Origin: CAVTJL01 sp963752325
GTDB taxonomy: Bacteria > Pseudomonadota > Alphaproteobacteria > Geminicoccales > Geminicoccaceae
Length of the DNA: 64,000 nucleotides
Assembly (NCBI GenBank): GCA_963752325.1
Contig: CAVVXU010000005.1
Span: forward strand, 1,302,001-1,366,000
Direction of reading: 5' to 3'
Below, in pieces: positions 1 through 8,465 of this stretch (position 1 is the first letter of the stretch; each line of letters starts with the position of its first letter). A model generated the notes under the pieces. The model ran no database searches. It worked only from the letters and a program-made list of their open reading frames with translations, and was not told where the DNA came from. The translations under genes were made by a program, and so were the position numbers.

Positions 1-390
1 CCGGTCGAGCAGCGCGTCGAGGCCGGGGATCGGCTTCATCAGCTGGACGCCGTCCTTCTCGGGCTCGAGGCCCTTGTCGACCTTCAGCACCGGCACGACG
101 CTGCGCGTCTGCCACAGATAGGACGGCACGGGCTGGCCCTCGACCTCCCCGTCCATCGTGCGCTCGAACAGGATGGCGGCGATCACCTTGGCGCCGACGA
201 AGGCCGGTGCCGTCATGATGCGGGTGCGCATCGCGTGCATCAGCCGGAACATCTCGGTCTCGTCGCTGTAGGCGGTCTCCGGGATGCCGTACGCGCGCAG
301 GGCGCCCGGCGTCGATCCACCGCTCTGGTCGAGCGCTGCGATGAAGCCGTCCTGTCCTGAGATCTGGGCCATCATGCGGTCATCGGTCAT
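1..390 (-). CDS. fda: Class I fructose-bisphosphate aldolase, N-terminal part (cut by window edge)
   Basis: Reading leftward from the ATG at 390 gives 130 codons that run off the window. The protein begins MTDDRMMAQISGQDGFIAAL and continues with the LDQSGGSTP block and later VLKVDKGLE and GVQLMKPIP, all hallmarks of the bacterial class I (Schiff-base) aldolase, which interconverts fructose-1,6-bisphosphate with DHAP and glyceraldehyde-3-phosphate in the cytoplasm. The active-site lysine lies beyond the window. A purine-rich GAGGGGGG lies about ten bases before the ATG as ribosome binding site. The neighbour at 590 is divergent, so the gene probably has its own promoter in 391-589. Confidence 0.9.
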   Translation of the reverse strand, partial: MTDDRMMAQISGQDGFIAALDQSGGSTPGALRAYGIPETAYSDETEMFRLMHAMRTRIMTAPAFVGAKVIAAILFERTMDGEVEGQPVPSYLWQTRSVVPVLKVDKGLEPEKDGVQLMKPIPGLDALLDR

Positions 391-553
391 GGCGGGTGCC
401 CCCCTCGCTTCGGTGAACGCGTCGCGCATAGCCTTCGTTCCCGAGGCTCGCGGTACAGGGAGGATGCCAGAGAACGGGCAGCAGGCAAGCGGCGGGAGCG
501 CATGGGCCCGAGGCCGAGCGCACAAACGACAGAAGAAAGCGCTCAATCTACGG

Positions 554-582
554 TTGACAGAAGGTTCATGGTCCTATAGATA
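554..582 (+). promoter_or_regulatory. Sigma70-like promoter, possibly giving a leaderless mRNA
   Basis: A perfect TTGACA stands at 554-559. TATAGA follows at 575-580 (spacer 15) and TAGATA at 577-582 (spacer 17). The ATG of the next gene is at 590, where transcription from this promoter would be expected to start, and no Shine-Dalgarno sequence precedes that ATG. This suggests a leaderless transcript; the start point is inferred from spacing only. Confidence 0.5.
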
Positions 583-589
583 GACCCAT

Positions 590-1381
590 ATGCCTCGCGT
601 GCTCACCCGTTCCCCCATCAAGATGCCCGGCACCCGCCAGTGCCGGCTCGCCCGACGTCTCGCCGCCGGTCTCTCCCCGGCCGAGATCAAAAGGCTCGAC
701 ACCGCGACCGAGGAAGACATCGAGGCCTTTGTCAGTGACCGGGACCTCTCCCGCCTGGTCGAGCAGTATGCCGCCCTTCGCGATCTTCCCCTGCCCGAGC
801 GGCAGGCCCGCCTGTTCGAGACGGCGTGGCTGGAGCTCTCGAGCCTCATCGACGTCGGCGATCGAAGGGCGATGCTCTTCGTCGTCTATCAGGCGAACCG
901 AGCACGGCATCCGGTGAGGCACCTCGTCAAGCTCGTGGTCGAGCGCTTCGAGAACGTGCGCCAGCCCTACGAGCGGCGTGACACGCCTTCGCCCGCCGGC
1001 TCCTCGCCCGAGACGATGCAGGGCTACGGCCAGCATCCGCTGGGGCCCGCGCAAGAAGCCATCAACCGCCTCGTCGACTTCCTCCCCGCGCAGGCTGGCG
1101 AGGCTGTTCTTGTCAGGGCCGAGCTCGAGCCGGCAGCCGCCGAGGCTCCCGTCGAGGAGCCGGTTGCGGCAACCGAAGAAATTCCCGTCGGCGATGCTGG
1201 CGATCCCGCCTCCGCCGACGACGAGCCTCTTTCACCGCTCGCCGCCCTGGCCCGGGCCAACCCGGCTTTGGCGGACTGGATCATCGCGCGCATCGAGAAG
1301 CGCCTCACCGAGCTCGGCGCTCAGGAGCCCCAGCCCGACGACCCAAGAAGGATCGCGGGCCTCAAACCCCTCGGGCCCTAG
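590..1381 (+). CDS. Hypothetical protein, 263 aa
   Basis: I do not recognise a named family. The N-terminal half (about residues 15-125) is charged and predicted helical, with segments such as LSPAEIKRLDTATEEDIEAF and LVEQYAALRDLPLPERQARL. The middle (about 150-215) is a low-complexity Ala/Glu/Pro linker. The C-terminus has a short helical stretch, ALADWIIARIEKRLTELG, followed by a Pro/Asp tail. There is no signal peptide or membrane segment, so it is probably cytoplasmic. Codon use fits the neighbourhood, and the frame is open over its full length with high third-position GC, which supports coding. It stands alone: divergent from the aldolase and convergent with the CoA-transferase. The ATG lacks a ribosome binding site. 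Confidence 0.7.
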   Translation: MPRVLTRSPIKMPGTRQCRLARRLAAGLSPAEIKRLDTATEEDIEAFVSDRDLSRLVEQYAALRDLPLPERQARLFETAWLELSSLIDVGDRRAMLFVVYQANRARHPVRHLVKLVVERFENVRQPYERRDTPSPAGSSPETMQGYGQHPLGPAQEAINRLVDFLPAQAGEAVLVRAELEPAAAEAPVEEPVAATEEIPVGDAGDPASADDEPLSPLAALARANPALADWIIARIEKRLTELGAQEPQPDDPRRIAGLKPLGP

Positions 1382-1417
1382 CCGACAAAAACAAAAAAGA
1401 GCCCTTCCTCCGGATAG

Positions 1418-2635
1418 CTAAACAGCCACACTCTCGCTCACGACGCTCTGCTTGATCAGGGCGTCGATCTCGGCGTCGGTCATGCCCAATTCGCGCAGCA
1501 CGGCGCGGCTGTCGGCGCCCAGCGCGGGTGCCGGGCGGCGGAGCTGGCCCGGGGTGATGTCCAGGCGTGGCGTGATGTTGTGGGCGAGGATGTTGCCGAC
1601 ATCGGGGTCGGGCAGGTCGACCAGGACCTCGCGTGCCCGGACGTGCGGGTCGGCGGTGAGGCCGGCGGCGTCGTAGATGGGGCCGGCGGTGACGCCGCCT
1701 TTCTCGAAGACGCTGAGGCAGTGGGCCAGGTCGTGGGCGCCGATCCAGTCCTGGATCAGCTCGTCCAGCTCGATGTTGTGGCGCACACGGTCGCTGTTGG
1801 TGCGAAAGCGCGGGTCGTCCACGAGCTCGGGCCGGTCGATGGCGCGGAACAGGCGCTCGGCCATCGACTGGATCGAGGCCGAGATGGCGACGTGGCCGCC
1901 GTCGGCGGTGGTGTAGACGTTGCGCGGGGCGGAGGTCTGGGAGCGGTTGCCGGTGCGCTCGGGCAGGCGGCCGAAGAGCTTCCAGATCGCGGGGTCAGCA
2001 CCGAGGAAGGACACGAGCGGCTCGAGCAGCGAGAGGTCGATGGTCTGGCCGCCGCCCTTCTCGGTGCGGGCCTGGAGCGCCACCATGGTGGCGAAGGCGC
2101 CGTAGATGCCGGCCACCATGTCGGCCATGGGCACGGAGGGCAGGATGGGCGGCCGGTCGGGGTAGCCGCTGCGGGCGGCAAGCCCGGACATGGCCTCGAT
2201 CAGGGTGCCGAAGCCCGGGCGGTCGCGGTAGGGCCCGGTCTGGCCGAAGCCCGAGATGCGCACCACCACGAGCCTGGGGTTGAGGGCGTGGAGGCGCGAG
2301 GGGCCGAGGCCCATGCTCTCGATCGTGCCGGGCCTGAAGCTCTCGACCAGCACGTCGGCGAAGCAGGCGAGATGGGCCACGACGGCGCGGCCGGCGCGCG
2401 CACGCAGGTCGAGGGCGAGGCTGCGCTTGTTGCGGCCATAGACCTTCCAGAAGAGGCTCTGGCCCTCGGCCTTCCAGTCGCGCAGCGGGTCGCCCTTGGC
2501 GCGGTCCTCGATCTTGACGACGTCGGCGCCGAAGTCGGCGAGGCTGACGGTCAAGAGGTTGCCGCAGACCAGCCGCGAGAGGTCGAGGATCTTGAGGCCG
2601 GCCAGCGGCCCGGCGGCGTCGGGGTTCCAGTCCAT
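1418..2635 (-). CDS. CaiB/BaiF (type III) CoA-transferase
   Basis: About 405 aa. The N-terminal GPLAGLKILDLSRLVCGN, the GADVVKIEDRAKGDPLRDW block and the GRNKRSLALDLR segment are classic family III CoA-transferase signatures. MADMVAG near residue 170 carries the aspartate expected to form the acyl-CoA anhydride intermediate. The enzyme should move CoA between an acyl-CoA donor and a carboxylic acid in the cytoplasm. I start at the ATG at 2635 because GAGG lies just upstream and the protein then begins directly before the conserved domain; a longer frame to 2692 lacks family similarity. It is the last gene of the minus-strand TRAP-HD-SDR cluster, which suggests it activates the carboxylate that the TRAP system imports. 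Confidence 0.88.
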   Translation of the reverse strand: MDWNPDAAGPLAGLKILDLSRLVCGNLLTVSLADFGADVVKIEDRAKGDPLRDWKAEGQSLFWKVYGRNKRSLALDLRARAGRAVVAHLACFADVLVESFRPGTIESMGLGPSRLHALNPRLVVVRISGFGQTGPYRDRPGFGTLIEAMSGLAARSGYPDRPPILPSVPMADMVAGIYGAFATMVALQARTEKGGGQTIDLSLLEPLVSFLGADPAIWKLFGRLPERTGNRSQTSAPRNVYTTADGGHVAISASIQSMAERLFRAIDRPELVDDPRFRTNSDRVRHNIELDELIQDWIGAHDLAHCLSVFEKGGVTAGPIYDAAGLTADPHVRAREVLVDLPDPDVGNILAHNITPRLDITPGQLRRPAPALGADSRAVLRELGMTDAEIDALIKQSVVSESVAV

Positions 2636-2725
2636 GGCGCCTCGGTGGGTACGGACCGCACCATCCCTGCCCAAGAAGGCCAAGGGGCGCAAGCGGCAAG
2701 GGGCCGGCGACGGGACGCGCCCAGG

Positions 2726-3520
2726 CTACTCGGAGACCAGCACCGCCCTCGTGATGCGCAGCAGGAGTGGCCGGGGAACGAGGTGGCTCGTGGCGGTCAT
2801 CAGCCTGTTCAGGATCCCGGTCACCAGGACCCGCTTGCCAGAGAGCAGCGCCCGGCAGCCCTGCTCCGCCACCTGCTCGGAGGTCATCACATGGGCGAGG
2901 CGACGCTTGAAGAGGCGGCGGTTCTGGGCGTTGGCGGCGGCGGCGAACTCGGTGGCGGTGGCGCCGGGGCAGAGCGTCGTGACGGTGACCCCGGTGCCGC
3001 GCAGCTCCTCCGCCAGCGCCTCGCCGAGGCTGAGGACGAAGGCCTTGGTCGCGAAGTAGACGGCCATGCCGGGCCCCGGCTGGAACCCGGCGGTGGAGCC
3101 CACGAGCATCACCCTGCCGCGCCCGCGGGCGAGCATGCCGGGCAGGACGAGGCGGGTAAGCTCGGTGAGCGCCACGACGTTGAGCTGCAGCATCTGCGAG
3201 AGCCGTGCCGGCTCGGCGAGGGCGAAGTCGGCGGCATCGCCGAAGCCCGCATTGTTGACCAGCACGTCAGGCGCAAGGCCGCGTGCCTCCAGCTCATGCG
3301 CCAGCTGGGCGGCAGCCCCGGCCTCGGCGAGGTCCATGGCGATGACGGTGGCGCCTGCGCCCGCCTGCCCGAGCTCATCGGCCAGCCGCTCGAGCGCCTC
3401 CTGGCGGCGGGCGACCAGGACGAGATCGTGGCGCCTCTTGGCGAGCTGGCGTGCCAGGTCGGCGCCGATGCCGCTCGAGGCGCCGGTGACGAGGGCCAAA
3501 GGCCTCGTGGGCAGGGTCAT
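2726..3520 (-). CDS. SDR family NAD(P)-dependent oxidoreductase
   Basis: 264 aa, the normal size for a classical short-chain dehydrogenase. The cofactor motif TGASSGIG lies at residues 12-19, NNAG near 90, a catalytic serine region VGSTAG near 140 and the active-site YFATK (Tyr-x-x-x-Lys) near 155. LCPGATATEF follows at the usual place. It resembles the DltE/YqjQ-like group. Substrate unknown: a keto/hydroxy group on the compound handled by this TRAP-linked operon is a reasonable inference. It lies between the HD-domain gene and the CoA-transferase gene on the same strand. Confidence 0.88.
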   Translation of the reverse strand: MTLPTRPLALVTGASSGIGADLARQLAKRRHDLVLVARRQEALERLADELGQAGAGATVIAMDLAEAGAAAQLAHELEARGLAPDVLVNNAGFGDAADFALAEPARLSQMLQLNVVALTELTRLVLPGMLARGRGRVMLVGSTAGFQPGPGMAVYFATKAFVLSLGEALAEELRGTGVTVTTLCPGATATEFAAAANAQNRRLFKRRLAHVMTSEQVAEQGCRALLSGKRVLVTGILNRLMTATSHLVPRPLLLRITRAVLVSE

Positions 3521-3604
3521 GGCGAGGCTCCCGGGACGCTTCGGCCCCGGTATCGCACAAGCGCACGCCCGGGTCGCCTGCCGGCCCCGCCCTGGGACGC
3601 CGGC

Positions 3605-4270
3605 TCAGTGGCCGCCGCTGGTGCCCGCCGTCTCGTCGAGCCAGGTGTCCTTGTCGGCGAACTGGCCGCCGGCGTCGACGACCCGCCAGAAGGTGTAGTC
3701 GGCCCAATGGACCATCGTGTTCTCGAGCGAGCGGACGAGCAGCTCGCCCTCGCCGGAATGGGCGGCCGCGGTGTGCGCCACCTCCTCGGGCAGGCCAAGG
3801 GTCAGGCAGATGTGGATGCCGTAGCCCGGGTGGCGCAGCGAGGGCATGCCGGTGGCCCGCGGGTCCGCCTTCCAGCGCTTCACGTTCTCGGGGTCGAACT
3901 CCCAGACCTTGCCGATGTCGTGGCAGAGCCCGCCGGCGATCAGGAGATCCCGGTTGTAGCGGAAATGGGGAAAGAGACCGGCCATCTCCTCGGCGGTCTT
4001 GAGCGCCAGGCGGGTGACCGAGCGGATGTGGTCCGCCTGGGTGCCGGTGCGCAGCGGCATCGAATCGTAGTTGCCCGACGGCTTCATGTCGCCGATGCGC
4101 GAGAGGCTGCTCGAGGCCACGGCAGCGGCCCAGGCGTCGGTGACGCGGAGCCTCAGGTCCGCGTCCTCGATCCAGTCGATCTCGGGCATCTCCTCGAGGA
4201 TGCGCGCCCGCATCGCGTCGTCGATGGTGATCGTCTTGCCGCGCAGCTCGACCGTTCTGGGCTCAGCCAT
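3605..4270 (-). CDS. HD-domain protein (putative metal-dependent phosphohydrolase)
   Basis: 221 aa. The ATG at 4270 is preceded by GGAAGGAAG. The HD signature is HIRSVTRLAL near residue 89 followed by LCHDIGKVWEF around 120, and later histidines in SLRHPGYGIH and HTAAAHSGEG, which fits a metal-binding HD hydrolase fold. The product class is clear, but the substrate is not. It directly follows the TRAP large permease (50 bases) and precedes an SDR, so it probably belongs to the same transcript. HD proteins usually hydrolyse phosphoester bonds; a role in catabolism of the imported compound is only inferred from position. Confidence 0.8.
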   Translation of the reverse strand: MAEPRTVELRGKTITIDDAMRARILEEMPEIDWIEDADLRLRVTDAWAAAVASSSLSRIGDMKPSGNYDSMPLRTGTQADHIRSVTRLALKTAEEMAGLFPHFRYNRDLLIAGGLCHDIGKVWEFDPENVKRWKADPRATGMPSLRHPGYGIHICLTLGLPEEVAHTAAAHSGEGELLVRSLENTMVHWADYTFWRVVDAGGQFADKDTWLDETAGTSGGH

Positions 4271-4320
4271 GATGGCACTTCCTTCCTGATGCGATGGAAT
4301 TGGCGAGGTGGCCCGGCGCG

Positions 4321-5611
4321 TCAAGGACCGCCGACCAGGCGCGGCAGCCACATGACGATGCCGGGGACGAAGGCGATCAGGCCGATCATGAGGACGAGGC
4401 TGACGATGAACGGGATGACGCCCAGCATCACGTCGTTGATCGAGCCGCGGCGGCGCACGCCCTGGACGACGAAGAGGTTGACGCCCACCGGGGGCGTGAT
4501 CATCGCCGTCTCGCACAAGAGCACGATCATGATGCCGAACCAGACCGGATCGAAGCCGGCGCTGACGATGACGGGCGTGATGACCGGCACCGTGACGATC
4601 ATCATCGGCAGCGGCTCCATGAAGCAGCCGAGCACGAGATAGAAGATGACGACGGCGACCAGCGTGCCGGTCGGGCTGAGGCCCAGGCCCGTGATGAAGT
4701 CGTTGAGCGCACCCACGAGGCCGATGGCGGAGAGCACGAAGTTGAGGAACCAGGCGGCGGCCACGATCAGCATGATCATGCCGGTGGTGCGCATCGTCCC
4801 GTCGATCGCCTGGATGAGCATGGCGACGGTGAGGCGGCGGTTGATGGCCGCGAGCACCGAGTGACGCCACCACGCCAAGGGCCGCGGACTCGGTGGGGGT
4901 GGCGAGCCCGCCATAGATGCTGCCGATGACGACGACGAAGATGGCGAGCGGGGGCAGGAGGCCAGTGAGGCCGGCGATCCTCTCGTGCCAGCTTGCCCGA
5001 CCGGCGTGGCCCCGCCAATCGCGCCGAATCACGCAGCAGACGATGATGGTCGCCATGAAGAGCAGGCCCAGGATCAATCCGGGAAGAAAGCCTGCGAGAT
5101 AGAGCTGCGGGACGGAGGTCTCGGTGAGCCAGCCGTAGATGATGAGGTTGATCGAGGGTGGGATCAGGATGCCGAGCGTGCCCCCGGCGGCGAGCGAGCC
5201 CAGGAAGAGACGCTCACCGTAGCCGTAGCGCTCGATCAGCGGGGTCGCGACCGTGCCGATGGTGGCGGCCGTGGCGACGCTCGACCCGGAGGTCGCAGCG
5301 AAGATCATGCACGCGCCGACATTGGCGTGCATCAGGCCGCCCGGCAGCCACGAGACCCATTGGCTCATCGAGGCGTAGAGCCGGTCGGCGATGCCCGAGC
5401 GCAGCAGGATCTCGCCCAGCAGGACGAAGAGCGGAACGCTGACGAGCAGGAAGTTGGTCGAGGCCGACCAGACGATCTCGCCCATCGCCAGCTGCAGCGG
5501 GATCGTCGTGAAGAGCTGGCCGAGCCCGAGGGCGAGGAAGGCCAGAGCAGCAGCTACAGGAAGGCTCAGTCCGAGCAAGACGAGCAGAAGGCCGAGCGCC
5601 GTCGGGACCAT
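4321..5611 (-). CDS. dctM: TRAP transporter large permease DctM (one frameshift)
   Basis: The protein starts MVPTALGLLLVLLGLSLPVA and covers about 430 residues of hydrophobic segments typical of DctM, including FLLVSVPLFVLLGEILLRSG and TAATIGTVATPLIERYGYG. The reading frame changes near 4857-4870, after ATPTESAALGVV. Removing one base joins it to VLAAINRRLTVAMLI and the C-terminal half with MITPPVGVNLFVV. Total length (1291 nt) is one base too many, consistent with a single insertion error. DctM forms the ion-coupled translocation channel in the inner membrane. It starts six bases after the dctQ stop. Confidence 0.87.
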
Positions 5612-5616
5612 GGGCG

Positions 5617-6219
5617 TCAGCCGGCCCGCTCGTGCACCGGAGCGACCTCGGCCAGGAGCTCCTCGAACTCCTCCTCGGCACCCGCCGGGCCGGCGATGCT
5701 GAGCACACTTGTCACGTCCCCCTGCGCAAGCGTCAGGAGAGCCACGACGGTCTGCTGGAAGGCGACGATCGTGAACCAGACGAGGCCCCACACCCAGAGC
5801 GCCTGCGGGATGACGAGCGGCGTCGCCAGCGGCGTGTTCTCACGTGCGCCGAGGCTCCACGAGGTCGCCATGGTCCCCCAGGCGTGCCAGGCGAGCATGA
5901 GCCCCAGCGCCGCGAGCGAGACCAGGGCGAGGACGTCCAGGATCGCGCGGCCCGCGTCCGGCAGGAGGCGGCGGATAACGTCGATCCGCACATGCGCACG
6001 GTGCAGGAGGGCGTAGGCAAAGGACCAGCTGGCCCCTACCGCCAGCGCATAGGTCGACAGCTCGGTGCCAACGTCGAAGGGCAGCAGCAGGACCTTCCGG
6101 GCGATGATCTCGATCGAGACGAGGATGGCCGCGAGCAGCAGGAAGAGGCCGCCGACACGCCCCATCCAGAGCGAGACGGCCGCGATGGCCTGATCCAGGC
6201 GGCCGGTGGCTGGGCTCAA
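5617..6219 (-). CDS. dctQ: TRAP transporter small permease DctQ
   Basis: About 200 aa with four hydrophobic segments, including GGLFLLLAAILVSIEIIARK, the usual first DctQ helix, and a C-terminal acidic tail (EEEFEELLAEV). The start is not certain. A TTG at 6219 overlaps the dctP stop as TTGA and keeps the conserved upstream residues RLDQAIAAVSLW, so I prefer it; the first internal ATG is at 6165. DctQ pairs with DctM in the inner membrane and is needed for TRAP uptake. Confidence 0.83.
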   Translation of the reverse strand: MSPATGRLDQAIAAVSLWMGRVGGLFLLLAAILVSIEIIARKVLLLPFDVGTELSTYALAVGASWSFAYALLHRAHVRIDVIRRLLPDAGRAILDVLALVSLAALGLMLAWHAWGTMATSWSLGARENTPLATPLVIPQALWVWGLVWFTIVAFQQTVVALLTLAQGDVTSVLSIAGPAGAEEEFEELLAEVAPVHERAG

Positions 6220-7277
6220 GGCGCTGGCGCCGTGACGCCCGCCACCTTGCCCACCGTCTCGTTCCACTCCTTGGCGCACGCCGCGCCGCAGCGTGAGGCC
6301 CAGCCGGCCAGAACCTTCTCGCTCACGAGCTTCTGGGCGGCGGCATGATCGGCCTCGGAGACCGGCACGAGGGTCATGGGCGGCTTGGCCTCGATGCCGT
6401 CCTTGCAGGCTCCCTTGCCAGTGTCACAGTTGATCCCGTCCTGGACGTCGGCGCCGGCCTGAGCCCACTCGCGGCGCTCCATGTCGGCGAACTCCTTCTC
6501 GAGGAAGGTCCGGACGGACGGGTCGAGGCTCTGCCAGCGCTTCAGGTTCGCGCCGAAGAAGGTCATCGACCAGCCCATGGGCATCAAATAGAGGTGGTCG
6601 GTTACCTCCCACCAGCGCGCGGTGTTGCCGGCCGAGGTGCCGGTGATGGCGCAGTCTGCGACGCCGCGCTGCATCGCCGGGATGACCTCGGCGAAGGGGA
6701 GGTTGATGGTCGAGCCGCCCGCCCCCTCGACGAAGTCCGCCATGGCGCGGTTGAAGGTCCTGACCTTCTTGCCCTGGAGCGAGCTCAGCCCGCTGATGTC
6801 GCCCTTGCAGTAGAAGACCTGCAGCGCGATCGGGCTCATCGTCAGGAGCTTGGTGTTGAACTTCTCGGCCATGATCCTGGCGAGCACCGGTCGATAGGCC
6901 TCGGCTGCCTTCTTCTGGGTGTCGATGTCGAGCGTGACGCCCGGCAGGTCGAGCCCGTCGAAGTGCGGATCCTCGCCGGCCATGTAGCTGAGCGTGCCTT
7001 CCGAGATATCGAAGACGCCGAGCCGCAGGAGTCGCAGGACCTCGGGGCCCTTCATGCCGAGCTCCTCGAGCGAGCCGAATGTCGTGGTGATCGCGCCACC
7101 CGACTTCTCCGTCAGCTCCTTCGTGAAGAACGGCTTGTAGATGTAGCGGAACATGTTCTGGGTCTGGTTGCCGCCCGAGACCTTGAGATTGACGCTCGGC
7201 AGGTCGGCGGCGCGCCCGACCCCGTGCAGGGCGAGCGCTGCGACGAGACAGGTCGTGGCGAGGCTGAGCTTGCGCAT
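6216..7277 (-). CDS. dctP: TRAP transporter substrate-binding protein DctP
   Basis: 353 aa. The ATG at 7277 has AGGGAGAGG upstream and opens a Sec signal peptide, MRKLSLATTCLVAALALHGV, cleaved near GRAADLP. The mature protein has DctP features such as KKVRTFNRAMADFVEGAG, GVADCAITGT and a conserved arginine region before a predicted carboxylate pocket. It is periplasmic and delivers a substrate, probably an organic acid, to DctQM. Four cysteines near the C-terminus (INCDTGKGACKDG and SRCGAACAKEW) are unusual and may form disulfides. It is the first gene of the operon and divergent from the LysR gene. Confidence 0.9.
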   Translation of the reverse strand: MRKLSLATTCLVAALALHGVGRAADLPSVNLKVSGGNQTQNMFRYIYKPFFTKELTEKSGGAITTTFGSLEELGMKGPEVLRLLRLGVFDISEGTLSYMAGEDPHFDGLDLPGVTLDIDTQKKAAEAYRPVLARIMAEKFNTKLLTMSPIALQVFYCKGDISGLSSLQGKKVRTFNRAMADFVEGAGGSTINLPFAEVIPAMQRGVADCAITGTSAGNTARWWEVTDHLYLMPMGWSMTFFGANLKRWQSLDPSVRTFLEKEFADMERREWAQAGADVQDGINCDTGKGACKDGIEAKPPMTLVPVSEADHAAAQKLVSEKVLAGWASRCGAACAKEWNETVGKVAGVTAPAP

Positions 7278-7389
7278 CGGTGCGTTCCTCTCCCTTGGGG
7301 CGAGCGGGCGGGCCCGCTTGGGGCGTGGGCCGCTGCTGCGGCGTGCCCTATCAGGCAACGACAGAACCATAGGGGCCATTTGCACGGCA

Positions 7390-7427
7390 AATCCAGTTTG
7401 AATATCTTTGGGCAACAGATTTGGATT
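7390..7427. promoter_or_regulatory. Candidate LysR operator in the dctP/lysR intergenic region
   Basis: AATCCA at 7390-7395 and TGGATT at 7422-7427 form an inverted repeat, with an AT-rich segment between them in an otherwise GC-rich stretch. It lies 8 bases before the LysR start and about 115 bases before dctP, where a LysR regulator would control itself and the divergent operon. No experimental support. Confidence 0.4.
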
Positions 7428-7435
7428 CCTGATGA

Positions 7436-8341
7436 ATGAAACCTACGCTCGCCCAGCTTGAGGCATTCTTCTGGGTGGCGCGCCTGGGCTCGCTGCAGAA
7501 GGCGGCCGAGCAGCTCCACCTCGCCCAGCCCACGGTGTCGTTGCGGCTCCGCGATCTCGAGCGGGTCGTGGGTCAGCGGTTGTTCGAGCGGTCCGGCCGC
7601 GGCGTTCGGCTGAGCCAGGAGGCGCGCCCGCTGCTCGAGCATGCGGGGGTCATCATCGGCGAGGTCGAGAAGCTGCAGGAGCGCAGCGGCACCAACCACA
7701 TCGAGGGCGTGGTGCGGCTGGGCGTGTCGGAGACCTTTGCCCTGGTGTGCCTGCCGGCGCTGCTGCGCGAGCTCACCCACGAGCACCCTGCGTTGCGGCT
7801 GGACCTTGTCGTGGCAACGAGCGTCGAGCTCGAGCGCGAGGTGTGCGAGCATCGCCTCGATTTGGCCTTCGCGGTCAATCCGATCAGCGATCCTCGCCTG
7901 CGCATGCTGCCATTCGGCATTCAGGAGACGATCTGGACGGCAAGCCCGGGCTGGAAGCTGGGCCCGACCGTACGCCCGGCAGACCTGTACCAGCTGCCGG
8001 TGCTCACCAACCCGCATCCCTCGGCGATGTACCGGCAGATCGGCGACTGGTTCAGGGTGGCCGGCCTCGATCCCCTCCGGCTCGACCTCTGCACCAGCGT
8101 CACGGTCATCGCCCATCTGGTCGCGGCGGGTGTGGCGGTGGGCTTCCTGCCGCGGAGAATGATCGAGCGCGAGCTGGAGGCCGGGACGCTGGTGGCACTG
8201 ACCGCCCGGCCCCCCGTCGACCCCGCACGGATCTATGCTGTCTTTCGAGTAGCCGACGGGAACGCGCGCATCGACGCCGTTGTCCGCGCAGCCCGCAATG
8301 TTCTGAGCGGGATCGACTTCCTACGCCCCGTCGACGGCTGA
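7436..8341 (+). CDS. LysR-family transcriptional regulator
   Basis: 301 aa, standard LysR length. The winged helix-turn-helix is at residues 3-62 (LAQLEAFFWVARLGSLQKAA, QPTVSLRLRDLE, LFERSGRGVRLS), followed by the linker helix and a type 2 periplasmic-binding-like effector domain (residues about 90-295). It is divergent from dctP with about 160 bases between them, so it is the likely regulator of the TRAP-HD-SDR-CoA-transferase operon, with a substrate or intermediate as inducer. Two in-frame-looking ATGs stand at 7432 and 7436; only 7436 is in frame. Confidence 0.9.
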   Translation: MKPTLAQLEAFFWVARLGSLQKAAEQLHLAQPTVSLRLRDLERVVGQRLFERSGRGVRLSQEARPLLEHAGVIIGEVEKLQERSGTNHIEGVVRLGVSETFALVCLPALLRELTHEHPALRLDLVVATSVELEREVCEHRLDLAFAVNPISDPRLRMLPFGIQETIWTASPGWKLGPTVRPADLYQLPVLTNPHPSAMYRQIGDWFRVAGLDPLRLDLCTSVTVIAHLVAAGVAVGFLPRRMIERELEAGTLVALTARPPVDPARIYAVFRVADGNARIDAVVRAARNVLSGIDFLRPVDG

Positions 8342-8465
8342 CGGACCCCGGCCGTCGGCAGCGCCGGTGTAGGATCGGAACGGCCCGTCCTCTTGCCTGG
8401 ACGCTGTCCCGCAAATGTATAAGAATTGTCACGAGACTGCCCCAGGCGCTGCCTAAGGGGCCACA

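Noticed and set aside
1381..1418. A-rich stretch between the hypothetical gene and the CoA-transferase as terminator
   Set aside because: The minus strand has a run of T (positions 1388-1400), but I find no stable stem in front of it, so I do not list it as a terminator.
1580..4642. Long plus-strand open frame of 1020 codons
   Set aside because: It lies antisense to the CoA-transferase, SDR and HD genes, which have clear family motifs. Its product is Gly/Ala/Arg/His-rich without any domain, typical of GC-rich shadow frames.
3605..5791. One 728-aa open frame that seems to fuse a TRAP permease to an HD-domain protein
   Set aside because: The middle part (about 4320-4860) is out-of-frame with the true dctM C-terminal half, which reads well in another frame. 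The apparent fusion is created by the single-base error near 4860, and the HD gene has its own start and ribosome binding site.
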